64,000 nucleotides of DNA from Epiperipatus broadwayi (lineage: Eukaryota > Onychophora > Udeonychophora > Euonychophora > Peripatidae). The stretch is from positions 651,001 through 715,000 of the forward strand of contig JAQFVV010000151.1 of assembly GCA_028023455.1 (NCBI GenBank). Direction: 5' to 3'. A program made the position numbers and the translations under genes. Below, piece after piece: positions 1 through 11,935 of the stretch. A model generated the notes under the pieces. The model was not told the origin of the DNA. It searched no databases and saw nothing but the letters and a program-made list of their open reading frames with translations. The first letter of the stretch is position 1, and each line of letters starts with the position of its first letter.

Positions 1-269
1 ATTTCAAGCTTTTAACTTGAATAGCAACATGTCTACTGGATGCATAACTGCATTATTTCCATCCTTGAATCTCAAGCCTCATTGACAAAGGCTGAGACCA
101 GAAACAAGGTTAAGGGTGAGAATTTTAATGTTCTATTATCAGGTAGTCACTGATTATTCCATCTTTACTTTAAACGGCATTGGAGTAAAGGCCTGCTCTA
201 CTTTTAAAATATTTAATTATATATTTTTAAAAATGTAATAAAAACTACTTAGCAATCTTTCAGAAGTTA

Positions 270-2010
270 TCACCATCATCATTTTTGAATATTATCATTT
301 CACTGTAGAATAAAGATCTCTCCAATTTAAATCCAATTTCTCTGACCCACATTACTTTGTCAAACTTGCAGATTTTCACCACTTACCTACATTTTTTACA
401 ATCTCATGATACATAATTGAAGACATCAATTGCTCACCTATTATCATCTCTTCTACCAACTGATATAGTTCAACTTCATTTCAGTTTCTTAACACTTTCA
501 AAGATAGTACTGATAACTTTTCTTCTTTCACCAATGCGCTTCACTTTTAATCTCTTCATACTATCCCAACATGTATCTCTTCATTATTCATTGCTTGATA
601 AATTTCAGCATTGCTGTTTAATAAGCATTCAAATTAGTAAAACACATTTATTCAAAAAATATTTTTTTCATACACATTTATATTTCATTTAATATTAATT
701 TATTTCTATTAAAGAAACTCCATTCAAGTTTAATTCTATGACCCATTTCATACACAATGTATCACCTATATTAAGAATCAGACAAAGATATTAGGAGTTA
801 CTTATCCTTTTTCTAATTCATTACTATTAACCTTGAAAAACAAAGGAATATTACTTTCTCAGCACTTGTTTTAAGCCTGTTTTCCTGCTTCTGTCTAGAG
901 ATCTTTTAATATTTCCTAAAACTCTGAAATATTATTTGTGAAGACAATCACATCAACTGCAAAAATTTATCATACTTTAATAATCTCCATTTGCTTTTAT
1001 ACAATAGATTCCCATTTTAATCCAAAAAATACTATCCATAAAAATGTAAAAACTTTTAAAGAGATGGAATTCCCTGAGATATTTATCCCTATATACATCA
1101 TTATTCTTAGTATCATACATTGTATTTTGATAAGTATTCTTCAGAATTTAATAATGTTTTATGTCTCAATATTTTAAAGCTTTAATACCCACAGAAATGA
1201 TTATAGAATCAAATGTTTTTTTGTAATCTATAAATGCAATGCAAGACAGCAATTCATGTCTTGGATTTTTTTATATCTTCTCCAAACATTTAGATACAAT
1301 GCATTGTAATATAATCACTTTCAAATCTGCCTTACAGTTTTTTATAGTTGGCTCAAGTCAAAACTTCTCAGTAAACAATTACTTATCTTGATAAAGATCT
1401 TGTATAAAAGTGATAGAAGACTGACAGGTCTGTAGTAATCTAATATCTTCTTTTTTAAAAACAGTAGCAAATTTTTTCCTGCCAAATACTATTGTGCCAT
1501 CTAGTGCAAATTCTAGTAATGAATAGATGCTAGAAGACTCTGCATAACAATTCCTATCCAGTGCTTTAAATTCAATGGAATATTTCTGATAGTTATAAAT
1601 GCTAAGTGTCAAATTATCTTTTTTTACATAGATTTTGTCTCTTTACTTTTGCATTAGCTTATTACCTAATGATCAATGTATTGAATCTATTAAGCACATT
1701 ACAGTCTTGTAAAATCTAAATTGAAAATACGCTTTACCCTCATTTGAATGCTTTCACTTTGGTATTTTTTCAAAAAAAACAATTCCCAATATACAGGTTT
1801 TTTCCCCACTCTTTGAAAATTTTACAAGTCTATGTCTTTCTTCATTTTAGTCTCCATATTAAAAATATAACCGCAGCATTTTCACTTTTTAATTTTTTTC
1901 AAACTTCTAACAATAAAATTTTTTATGACCATTCTAAAACCTTGTTTAGTCTGATACAAAGTCATTTTTATATCTATATAAAAATCCTCAATTTCTGTAT
2001 CAAAATAATA
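270..2010 (-). pseudogene. Decayed RTE-like non-LTR retrotransposon (copy A)
   Basis: Minus-strand remnant of the RTE-like LINE family that recurs at 18.1, 20.7, 36.4, 59.7 and 63.1 kb. The 3' end carries TGATGA-type repeats (read as caccatcatcat near 271). A reverse-transcriptase fragment at 1379-1612 ends in FIQDLYQDK, matching NLYQD in the better preserved copy at 37.5 kb. The segment at 700-800 aligns by eye with 36800-36900 and 60735-60850. The frame is interrupted many times, so no product is expected. Clade assignment rests on remembered motifs and is tentative. Confidence 0.7.
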
Positions 2011-2386
2011 ACTTGCTAGACATAAATCTGAATTCATATTTATATCCTAGCAAGTTTTTATTCTGATAAAACAAAGTACTATTAAAAACAGGCTTTGCAA
2101 ACTATAATTATGTCATCTAATGTAGGTGTAGACATCTGAACTTAATTGGTTCCTGAAATGTGTACAAAATTTGAAATGTATGAAAATAGAGCAATGTGGA
2201 AAAAAAAATCATCAAGAAATGGTTTTAAAATATTTATTTATTAATGAGGGGTATTAGCAGGCAGTCCTTTACACTTTTTTTTTAATTTATTACTTTAAAT
2301 TTCATTACATTGTTAATAAAATAATTAAAGTGATAGAAATAAATTATTTAAAAGTTATACAAATGTAGAATAACACAGACACAATA
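2011..2386. other. AT-rich spacer, nothing recognised
   Basis: Low-complexity AT-rich sequence between the LINE remnant and the palindrome. No coding, RNA or repeat signal recognised. Confidence 0.5.
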
Positions 2387-2440
2387 TATATAAAATACAT
2401 ATTTTGCAGGTTCATCCGTGTTAAAAACTTTTAATATTAA

Positions 2441-2487
2441 TATACTGACATTTCGACTTGGTCACCCAAGCCATTCATAGAGTTATA
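2441..2487 (-). ncRNA. Hammerhead-like motif, left arm
   Basis: On the minus strand, a stem II hairpin (GGCUUG with CAAGUC) is followed by CGAAA, a short palindromic stem III and then AGUAUA, which pairs with upstream UAU-A-ACU as stem I. The conserved CUGANGA box is damaged (CUAUGAA) and stem III reads AUGU. Probably inactive. Confidence 0.45.
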
Positions 2488-2573
2488 AAAGGTAGAAAGA
2501 CGGTTGTAGAGGCGCTACAATCACTGATTTGAATAAAATGTTAAAATTCCACCAATAGCAAAAAATGTTAAAT

Positions 2574-2717
2574 TTAGGAATGTTTTTTAAAAAAATCTTT
2601 CCAAATAGGAGGAAGTTTACATGTATCATCTCGCTTATTGATACAATCTGGCCTTTTAAGTATCTCAATGGCTTCTCTAATTTTGCATTGGTAGAGATTA
2701 TCACATCTGGTTATGAT
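2574..2717 (-). pseudogene. Penelope-like GIY-YIG C-terminal fragment, left arm
   Basis: Outward-reading mirror copy of the fragment in the right arm. It contains CKIREAIEILKRP, then CINKRDDTCKLPPIW, and stops after KDFFKKHS. The REAIEI, then IN-R, then LPP-W order resembles the C-terminal end of GIY-YIG endonuclease domains of Penelope-like elements. Only about 47 codons survive; the reverse transcriptase and GIY-YIG core are absent. The open frame continues across the palindrome centre, but that upstream part is antisense to the other arm and is not a real N-terminus. Confidence 0.65.
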
Positions 2718-2729
2718 CCTGGTACTAGA

Positions 2730-2873
2730 ATCATATCCAGATGTGATAATCTCTACCAATGCAAATTTAGAGAAGCCATTGAGATACTTAAAAGGCCAGA
2801 TTGTATCAATAAGCGAGATGATACATGTAAACTTCCTCCTATGTGGAAAGATTTTTTTAAAAAACATTCCTAA
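2730..2873 (+). pseudogene. Penelope-like GIY-YIG C-terminal fragment, right arm
   Basis: Reads outward to the right: RCDNLYQCKFREAIEILKRP, then CINKRDDTCKLPPMW, stop at 2871-2873. It is nearly identical to the left-arm fragment (K/I and M/I differences). Family knowledge: Penelope-like elements encode a reverse transcriptase followed by a GIY-YIG nuclease, and this peptide looks like the last part of that nuclease. It is a remnant with no start of its own. A search against Penelope-like proteins would settle it. Confidence 0.65.
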
Positions 2874-2960
2874 ATTTAACATTTTTTGCTATTGGTGGAA
2901 TTTTAACATTTTATTCAAATCAGTGATTGTAGCGCTTCTACAACCATCTTTCTACCTTTT

Positions 2961-3010
2961 ATAACTCTGTGGATGGCTTGTGTGACCAAGTCGAAACGTC
3001 AGTATATTAA
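2961..3010 (+). ncRNA. Hammerhead-like motif, right arm
   Basis: Sense to the Penelope-like fragment. The core reads CUGUGGA, where the consensus is CUGANGA, so A6 is replaced. Stem II GGCUUG/CAAGUC is intact. GAAA and the self-complementary ACGU of stem III follow, with C as the predicted cleavage nucleotide. AGU pairs with ACU in stem I. Damaged core, probably weak or inactive. Confidence 0.5.
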
Positions 3011-3060
3011 TATTAAAAGTTTTTAACACGGATTAACCCGCAAAATATGTATTTTATATA

Positions 3061-5926
3061 TTTAACCCGTGCAAATCTTCGTTTTAACATATATATATAT
3101 TGTAACCAGCTGGATTATGTAACTCATAATAATATAGTGTGTGTACATAAATATATATAAAGTTGAAAGGAAAAGTAGAAATAAATACACACGTAAATTT
3201 TTGTAGATATTTTTCTATATTTCCTAAAATAAAATAATAAGTAAAGGGTTAAATAACTCTGGGTTTAAAATAAAATTTCATTATAAAATTAATATTTTAA
3301 AAAGGTCTGATAAATATTATTTGTAATTCTGATTTTGAAATTTAAAAGTAAGTATGTTTTCTGATATTTTTTTTAAAAAAATGTCTATTTTTGAAATCTT
3401 TAATTAATTTGTAAATTTCTATTATCTAAGTAAAAACATGTATGTAGATTCCAAGGGATTAGAGAGATAAAAATAAAACTCTGTTTTCAATCAAGGTGTT
3501 GTTATCACCTCAGATGATTCGATAAAAGGGCTGATAAAAATATCAGCTGCAATCTGGATAGTAGTTTTTTGTAAAAACAGGCCAAGTGCAAAGTCTGGCT
3601 ATTAAAATTTTTTGAGTAAGTGGCAGCAATTAGCTGACCAAAATAGATAGCAGTAGTTTGTTGTTGGTTGTAGCAGAGGTTGGCAGAATAGCTACCATAA
3701 GCTGATGTAACTGAAGGCAGGACAGTAAATCCAGGAGCTGCTACTATTTTCCTTCACAGGAGTTTTGATTTACTTGAAGCTGGGTCACTTCTGAATCAAT
3801 AGCCTGAAAAAAAAATGAGGACAAAATAGCTAGCAGAGTTATACAGAGCTCCTATGAAGATCTAAGGGAGTACAGTCCAGTAGCTTCCCTATAGTTTACT
3901 GCAGAGTTTTGATTCATTAGGCTAGAGTCATTTCAAATGGCTCAATTAGCTGCTTAAATATGTTCTAGAAGACAGCTTGACAATTGCTTGGGCTACAAAA
4001 GGAAGCTCATGGTATGCCAACAAATTACTTGGAATACTTTTCCCTGATGATGACAACAAGCCTGAAATTATATTTTTTTAATGGACCAAAAACCAAGCTT
4101 ACCAAGAGAAAGCTTGAAGAAATTGGGGTATGTATGCTGCTGTTTATCAATAAATGCAGGTAACTACAGATAAACATATCACATGTATATACAGTGAGTT
4201 ATTTTATTTTAATATTTCTTAAAATGACTTTTAAAATTATAAATTAATAACTTAAAGCAAAACAAGTAAATAATTTGCTTGAGTCAAATGTCTAAAAGAA
4301 AGACGATTTGATATATATATATTTAAAGAACTTGTTTTGGTAATTCCTTATAAAAAATGACATTAAAAGAAGAATATAAAACTTAACTGGAAATATACTT
4401 TTGTTTGAATTAAAATCAAAAAAAAAGGATGTTAAATTTTATGAAAGAATTAAGCAACATGATTCTATATATTTTCAATATTGAATTAATTATGAAAAAT
4501 ATAATATTAGTGTAACAAGTTAAAAGATGTAATGTCAATGTGCGAATACACGCACACACACATATATGTACATTTTAAAACATTTGTAGTATTTTTTATA
4601 TACAACTGAAAGGTTTAATTGTATACTTGTATTTATTATTTTATATGATGACTGTAATATAAGTCAACTGTCCTGCATATTTATGTGTGTGCATACATGT
4701 TAATGCTTATCAAATAGGACATATGTGCAAATTTTAATCTTTTTTTTTTATTATCAAATGTCAATTGAAATATATTAATTGTATATTATAAATCACGTGT
4801 CTGTGCCACATATATGTAAATCAATGTAACAATTTGAATTTTAAATAGTAATTATATAAATCACCAATATGATAATTTTTTTTGTATAAGATTTAATTTA
4901 TATGTACAGTCGGAGACCTTAATTTCAATTTTTTTATTATTATTAATAAACTTGTATTTAATTGTTAAAATTGTATTAAATCATCATTTCTTGGTCACAT
5001 AACAGTAATAGAGCTTATGTTCTCTGAGCTAGATTCGTGCACGGGATGAATATATAAATGAGGATGTGTAATTAGTGTTTTTAAGGCATCCAGCAATGAT
5101 CAATTATCATCATCCTGGTTGGCACATAAGATTATATTCTTTAAATCCCATGCACTATCTTAAATTTTAGTTTAGTCTTATTAAAAATTTAAGTTTATAG
5201 TTGGCCAGTACATTAATGGTACTTAAGTGGCCAGAGTATTGGTGATGATCAGCATGTTTTAAATATCCCAGCATTATTGTTTAGATTTTCTGATTATGTA
5301 TCTAATGGATCAGCACTTAAGTGATGCATCCAAGTTATGTTTAAATAATTGCCCCAAACTGGCAAAGGCTCAATAGTTAGCCTGGTCTACAGAAGACCCA
5401 TTTCTAATCCAGTCACAAGGATGACTGTTGATTTTAATTTTTTATTGTTCAAATCAGGCCACAAGATGGACTGTTGATCTTATTATATTGTGGATCATTC
5501 ATGACAATGAATGGTATTTTGAGTAGTACTCATACTTATTTTGACTTATTGATAATGCTGGTTGATGAATTTATAATTATGCTTTTAGTTGCTCTTCTGA
5601 TCTCTCAATGATCTCTCAGAGATTCACTAATCTCATAGTCTTATATCTTTAAATATTACTTATATATAATATTTCAAATTATTGATTTTGTATTTACTTG
5701 GGGTTGATGATAATTTTTCCATCACCCCACATTCACTTCATACTACCCCATCTCGTTACAATATATATTAAAAATATAAAACAATTTATGCAGTCAAAAA
5801 TATGAATAAGATAAAAGATTATTGGATTCATTAAAAAATCTGTATGGTAAAAATATTTACAAATAGAATTGCTTCACTTATTTTTCAGAAAGTTTAACAT
5901 TCAATACCCTTTTCATTGGGTTTATT
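3061..5926. other. AT-rich intergenic region
   Basis: No gene recognised. About 3480-4180 is somewhat richer in G and C and holds a diverged direct repeat (about 3734-3800 and 3873-3942, both containing GAGTTTTGATT), probably an old unidentified repeat. The rest is AT-rich with TA and CA tracts. Confidence 0.4.
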
Positions 5927-6001
5927 AGTCTTATTACAATTATAAATAAATAACACAATAACTCTGTCAAATAATGTAAATTATTATACTGGGGTATAAA
6001 A

Positions 6002-6147
6002 TGTGACAACACCAGAGCAGAAAAAATTAGAAATAATACTAACCACTAATACTATTTTGCCAAACACTTTTAGTGTACCGAAAGCACTTGGAAAAATAAT
6101 ATTAGTGGTTAATATTTTTTTGAATCTTTTCTACTCTGGTTGTCACA
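6002..6147. mobile_element. Small hairpin MITE-like element
   Basis: Terminal inverted repeats (tgtgacaacaccagagcag at the left, its near complement ending at 6147) extend into a long imperfect hairpin through aaccactaatac / attagtggtt. A 30-odd-bp direct repeat beginning cttattacaattata flanks it (5931 and 6148), so the insertion sits between, or created, duplicated sequence. No coding capacity. Confidence 0.6.
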
Positions 6148-6230
6148 TCTTATTACAATTATATAAATAAAATGACACATTAATTATTTGAAAATATTTT
6201 AAAATTTGCATAGGCTTTTACTCTTATTCA

Positions 6231-7249
6231 TAATTATGGTACTTTGGTATTAGACCTGCAACATAGGGGAGATAGGAGGCCTTTTCACATTCGCAATAAA
6301 TGTGTATTCATGCACTGATGTCAAATTAAAAAAAAAAAATCCCTGTAATGTTATTCAATCTTATCAACGGATCTTTTTTTTTTTGTAGTATTTCAACAAT
6401 TTCAGTTATTATTCAGATTTCTTTCTGACAGCAGAATAAATATTTAATAAAAGTCTTATAATAATTTATATTTCTTTCTTTTTGTGTATTTTTTTTTTGT
6501 TTTCTTTCTTTAAAAAAAAAATGTTTATTAGCATTTCTGTGGTGAATTCTAGCATAAACTGTGCAATCGTGTGTTCAATAAAATTCCATTTTGGCTGGAA
6601 ATTTTTCAGTTCAAATCTCCATTTTATGTGTGTTAGAAGTAAATATCAAATTTGTGGCTTACATAGTAAGTAGCATGTGTGTATTTTATGTGTTTTTGTA
6701 AATAATATTTTAAAAAATTACAATTTAGTGATTGTTTTATGTGTATTTAAATTAACATTTTTTTTGCGTATGGCGTCATTTATTTAAGATCACAAATCAA
6801 TATTTTTTGGTTTAAAATGTTGTTTTTAATACCAATTAATATATCATTATACATTTTAAAGTTTTTAGTGTCAAAGTCGTATAAATTTGTTTTAAAATGC
6901 TGTTTTAATATTATTTTTTATACCTTAAAAATGGTAATTTTTAATATCCATTTGTTCCTTAAAAAATGTTTTTAAAATCATTTTTTTAATAACCATTTGT
7001 TTCTCAAATTTTGTTTTAAAATGCGCCTTTTCACATTTGTATCAACATGTAGAAGTGTACACATTACTATTTTTTTTTTTTTTTTTTGCAAATTTTGCAA
7101 AGAATATCATGTACGAGATACTTGTACACCTTATTTTGGTCAGATCACAAGATTACAAAGTTATCAGCAGATTGATATGAATGTGAAAAGGCACAGCAAG
7201 TCTAATATATGTTCTGTGCTGCAGGTCTAATATCAAAGAACCATAATTA
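6231..7249. mobile_element. About 1-kb element with terminal inverted repeats
   Basis: The left end starts taattatggtactttggtat and continues tagacctgca. The right end is the near complement of this, finishing ccataatta at 7249. Matching continues inward with ccttttcacatt / aatgtgaaaagg. The interior is AT-rich with no coding signal. It looks like a non-autonomous DNA transposon; no superfamily assigned because no clear target duplication is seen. Confidence 0.55.
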
Positions 7250-7868
7250 CATTTTGTTTTCTGAAGCAGGATTTATTGTATAAGAAATTAATTGCTATGG
7301 TCACAGATGATAGACAACCCAAACCCTGTTTTTATGTGATTGAAGAGAATTCTCTAAGAATAAAAATAATCAAAAGACATTTCAGCTTAATAAAAATAAA
7401 TTTATTACCATTTTCAAAATAAAATTAATATTACTAAAAAGTTACAACTTAATATTATATAAAAATATTAATCATTATTCTGTTTTTATAAGTGCTGATT
7501 GATGATTGCAATGTAATAGACATATGGATAAGAACAAAAACTCTAATATACAGTACATAAATAATTCTTTATTGATTAGTATGTGGTGTTTTCTTTAAAA
7601 ATTTATCAAGAGCTAATTGAATTGTACTCTTCTTCTTTTCTTGATAAAAAGTTCCATAATATGCTGTGTTTTTTTCTATTGCCCTTTGTATGAAATACCA
7701 AATTGTATGAACACCTGTAATTGTATTTTTGTCTGAAATACTTAAACTAAAAAGAGATTTTGCTTTTAGCTATTATTCAAAATTTTTAAAGAATTGTAAT
7801 CAGATAATACTATTGAAAGTATAACAATTGTTTAAATACATTCTTAATTAATTTAAGCTCATCCATAC
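7250..7868. other. AT-rich spacer
   Basis: Nothing recognised apart from AT-rich sequence. Confidence 0.4.
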
Positions 7869-8048
7869 ACAGAAGGTTTCCTAGATTTAAACACTAGATA
7901 TTTAATGGAAATACCCTATGTATTTTTATAAGTAATTCTTCATCTATGACTGGTGTCATCACAACTGAAAAATTACTTATAAAAATATGTGGGATATTTC
8001 CATTTAGTTTCTGATGTTTAAATCTATAAACCTGTGAAAACCTTCTGT
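7869..8048. repeat. Imperfect palindrome with a nearby third copy
   Basis: Left arm (7869-7940, from acagaaggttt to ataagtaattctt) and right arm (7969-8048, ending aaccttctgt) are inverted copies with about a 28-bp centre. A diverged third copy of the right arm lies at about 8300-8375 (cagaaaaattatttataaaaat). Probably a foldback or MITE family. Confidence 0.55.
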
Positions 8049-8375
8049 TTACAACCTATAACTGCTTTCAATTGAGTTTAAGTTGAGAGTTAAAGTTAAT
8101 GCATTTAGATAGTTGCTCTACTTCAATCTTCACACATACAAATATTATTGTCTGATTTCTGATTCTTATAAAATCTTGGATATGAATTAAAGGCAGAATT
8201 CACTTTTAGCTTCAATATTTCAGACAAAAATATAATTATTAGATAACAATATTTCTGCTTGCAATGCCTGTTTTTAATTCGTTCTTTTTGCCTGTTTTAT
8301 CATAACAGAAAAATTATTTATAAAAATATCTAAGGTATACCTATTAAATTTCCAATGTTTAAATATGTGTGTATC

Positions 8376-9888
8376 AGTTGTAAAACTAAATTGGGATGTA
8401 AACAATCAGAAAAGAAAATTAAAGTAAATCAGAATGGTTACAATAAGAATACTAAACTGGCCATTGAACAAAATGAAAAAAAATAAATTTTTAAAAAATT
8501 AATAATTTAGAATAAATGAAAGAAACATGAATACAATGATATGAAAATGTTAAAAAAATGGCCCAAACTATTTATGGAATGTAGTGTCAAAATAAAAAAA
8601 TCTATAGAATGGAAAAATGAAAAAAGAAAATGTAGACATCCAAAAAGATAAAGAAAAGAAGTAAGAAAAGAAAATTTAAAAAACTATAGCTGTTTAATTA
8701 ATAATAATTTCATTCTTTCATAAGAATTACTTTAGGAAAAATTCTGACATTTTATAATAACGAAGTAACATAAATAATAAGTCAAATAAATGTGTGAAAT
8801 AAAGTAAAAATGATCTAGAAAAAAAAAATTAAAAAAAACATTTTCATAAATGTGGAGAGAAAAAATAATACTGATATATATAAAAGCAGACTCATAAATA
8901 AATAAAAAAAAAAAACAACCGTTTAATAATTTTAAAATTCAGACTTAAAATATAGCTAAGAAGTAGTACAAAATTTTCTTTAAAAAATCAATGCCTATTT
9001 GTTTTTGATTCTTATATCTGATGATTAAGTCCAAAGTTTCAGTTTTTCCCATGTTAAAAGCTTGTCCCAATCTCTTAATTAGCAAAATAATATTGAGGAG
9101 ATGAACTAATAACTAAAAATCTGGTGATAAATATATCAATAACAGACATAAATAAACTTTATTAATAACAAATCTAATGCTTTCAATATTAAAACATATA
9201 TACTCTATTGACATCACATTGAAACACTCTCTATAAATTAGTATTATTCCATTACACAATTCACAGTCATCAAGGATGTATGAATGTAGGCAAATATTAG
9301 AACTCTATGCTGATTTTCCAATATCCCTCTTACAGAGATATTGACTAATGTTCTAATTCTTATTTCAATAATGTTTTTCTCTAAATCGCATACATATATA
9401 CATATAAATTTAGCAATCTAATTCATATTATTCTTTCTTTAATTGTAAGTAGATAAACATATATATGTATGTGTGTGTTAGTGTTCACATATAGTCTAGT
9501 AGTTCTTGAGGCTCACACAAATAATAATAAAAATCAAGGTTACCTATTTTAGTTCCCTAATTAGCTATCTGACTTATGGAAGCTGAGTTCCCATGAAACA
9601 ACATCCTTCACTGAACTTTTCTGTTGATCCTTCAATGATGGATTATCTATCAAATCATTTTTGTTTTTCTAAAATATTCTATTTTTTAGGAAAATATTTT
9701 AAAATGATTAACTGAATTTAATCAATTTGATCTCTCTTTTGTAAAGTAAAATCTACATTTCTTATTCAATCATTAACTACAATATTTTCTCTGCATGCAA
9801 ATGCTTTATTATTTTTCTATTATATTTAATCAGATGGCTTTCCAAGTTACTTACTTAGCTTTGCTTTTAATTGCATTTTACTTAATTA
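8376..9888. other. A-rich intergenic region
   Basis: Strongly A-rich and low-complexity at about 8450-8960, then ordinary AT-rich sequence. No gene or repeat family recognised. Confidence 0.4.
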
Positions 9889-10160
9889 GTAGAATGGCTC
9901 AATTGGTTAGAGCATTACCTTAAAATTCAATACTCAAGAATCTAGGGTCCAGGTTTGAATTCCATGCTAATACTTTCACTGGTCAGGCCAGCAACACCTG
10001 AAGAAGGGGGGAGAATAATAACTCTCAAAATGTTGTGCATATACTAACCTGTTTGATGTACTATTACTAACAGTTGAATATATTTGGAATATTTAAATAA
10101 AATAAAATTTTTCTAAAGACATTCAATACTCATATTAGATGATGAAAATAGTCCAATATA
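9889..10160 (+). repeat. tRNA-headed repeat with hammerhead-like tail (family A, single copy)
   Basis: The head resembles a tRNA gene: box A-like tggctcaattggttagagc at 9895-9913 and box B-like aggtttgaattcc at 9951-9963. A segment containing aacacctgaagaag follows at about 9993, then a shared tail to gatgaaaatagtccaa. The same order occurs, better preserved, at 35.04-35.61 kb. The ribozyme-like part here is damaged (AAAAUGUU where the 35-kb copy has GAAACGUU). Not a functional tRNA gene: the acceptor stem is missing. Confidence 0.65.
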
Positions 10161-10499
10161 AAAATGCACTTAACTGATTCTAACTATTTTTATTTTAATT
10201 TACTTAGCTCAACTTTTAATTGCTTAAGTGATTCTAGTCATTTTTATTTAACTTTACTTACATTTTTCAGTGTCAATATTTTAGTATCTTCCATCAACCA
10301 TATTTGTATGGATGGGTGTATCATATCAATCTTTGATATAATATAATCAAATTGAATTTTAGAATTGCATAAGTTTTATCTTTATAATTGATTTATTTAA
10401 TATATGACCAATTTAATTGTGAGGAAGTCACAGAATAAAAGCAATAAGCAATAAAATAATTTATGGCTTGGATATTGATAAAAAAAAAAAATTAGAATC

Positions 10500-10605
10500 A
10501 AAAGTGATAAGAGATGGATCACAATCCATAAACCTTGGATTTTAGAGCTTTCCAATCTACCCTTCCACCAAACTATGCAGGGAATGAGGTCAAATAATAT
10601 TTGAA
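10500..10605 (-). repeat. SINE-like repeat, second family
   Basis: Diverged copy of a short repeat seen also at 14.6, 25.3, 40.3 and 43.7 kb. Shared landmarks on the minus strand are a gcatggtttggtgcaa-type start, a ttggcaaactctgga-type block and a cacttcc-type block. Weak tRNA-like promoter resemblance. Confidence 0.4.
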
Positions 10606-11935
10606 AAGTAAATCAAAAGTGAAATTTAAAAGTATATATAATTAAATTTTAAATATATTTATAATAAATTCCTCCTTGCCATTTATTTAAGGATCAAATC
10701 ATGCGAGGTTCAAGCGAGAAGGGGCACAACAAGTTTCAGTTAACCAAACTGAAAAATTTCCCTAGTTTTGTTGGTAATTAAGCTAGAAATTTTTATTTAT
10801 TAAATTTAGCACTCACATAAACAGATCCAGCATTCTTATAGTCAAAAAATAGAAAGATGTTGATAAATTGTGCTAATATTTACAATAGATCATATATATG
10901 GCATAACAAATGCAATATTTAATTAAGCAATCTCATATATATGAAAAGATAACAATGAAAAAAAAAATTGATTGGAAAGTGATGAGTCGTTTTATTAATC
11001 AAGTAATAGTTGAAACCATGACTAATAGCAATTTCAAAAGACGTGTGTGCGTGTTTATATAATACTTGCATGCAAGCCAGTTTAAAAATATTAAAAGATA
11101 CTGACTTTTAATACAAAAATAGAAAGATTGTAATACATAATTCAAAATAGAAAATAAAACGGTATTGCATATTAAGCTCTTCAAATATCTAAGTAATAGA
11201 GTAGGTGAGAATGAAGAAATAGAAAAGCAATCAATAGTAGGATTATAATAGCTAAGTATGTTTTTAATAAAAGATCCTTATTCTGAAAATCAATAATATT
11301 AAAAGATTGAAATAATATTACATTATGAGACAAAACGCAAGGAAAAAACACATGGGAAGTGTTGAAGTACCAAAAAAAAAGAAGAAAATATAAAGTTAAA
11401 ATGCTAAAAGATGAAACGGTTGTAAGGGAAGCCTAACCATTAATAAACTGAATGAATAAAATTGTATTTGTAATAAATGTTAACACAGCCGGATGAAAAG
11501 CCTATAACGCAGAAGATGCTAATAAAGAAAGAAATTATTTTGAAAAGAAATTGCAAAGCAAAAAGCAAAGATGCTCAGATCAGGTTTGAGAAAATAAAGA
11601 AGACCAGTCTTCGATAGGAGGGCACACATATCGAATACACACCTATACTATCAAAATGAAATTATATACGTATATAAATTTTGTTGAAAATTTATTTTAC
11701 AGTTTGTAATTAATAAAAACGAAATATTTACAAATCAGTTATTGATCGATTGTGGATAGTATATAAACAGTATTTAAAAAAAAAAAAAGGGGGAATCATA
11801 AAAACATAATGAATGTCACGAAAACAACGAATAAGTATAGAAATTCTAGCTATCTTTATAATTTTTATTATGCATTTCCGAAAAAATAATACAGATAAAA
11901 TGTAATTATATTTACCTGGATTCATTGATTTGCAA
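10606..11935. other. AT-rich intergenic region
   Basis: No coding, RNA or repeat feature recognised. Confidence 0.4.

Larger units (their letters stand above)
2387..3060. repeat. Near-perfect 674-bp palindrome of two Penelope-like 3' ends
   Basis: Two arms of about 330 bp (2387-2717 and 2730-3060) are inverted around a 12-bp spacer at about 2718-2729. Each arm encodes the same C-terminal peptide reading outward. Each then has a 3' non-coding part ending in a hammerhead-like motif and a shared outer end (tatataaaatacat on the left, its complement on the right). The arms differ at only scattered positions, so the pair is young or has been kept alike by conversion. This fits two 5'-truncated Penelope-like elements fused head to head, or an inverted pair of their terminal repeats (pLTRs). 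Confidence 0.8.

Noticed and set aside
417-1177. Short plus-strand frames near the left edge (91 and 79 codons)
   Set aside because: They run antisense through a LINE remnant and have AT-rich background composition.
2565-2882. Two overlapping 102-codon frames on opposite strands as genes
   Set aside because: They are mirror images created by the palindrome. Only the outward halves are sense sequence, and those are truncated Penelope-like C-termini.
9889-10000. Functional tRNA genes at 9.9, 35.3, 39.2, 44.6 and 61.4 kb
   Set aside because: Box A and B are present but acceptor stems are absent or unpaired, and the sequences are repeated with tails or target duplications, so they are repeat heads.
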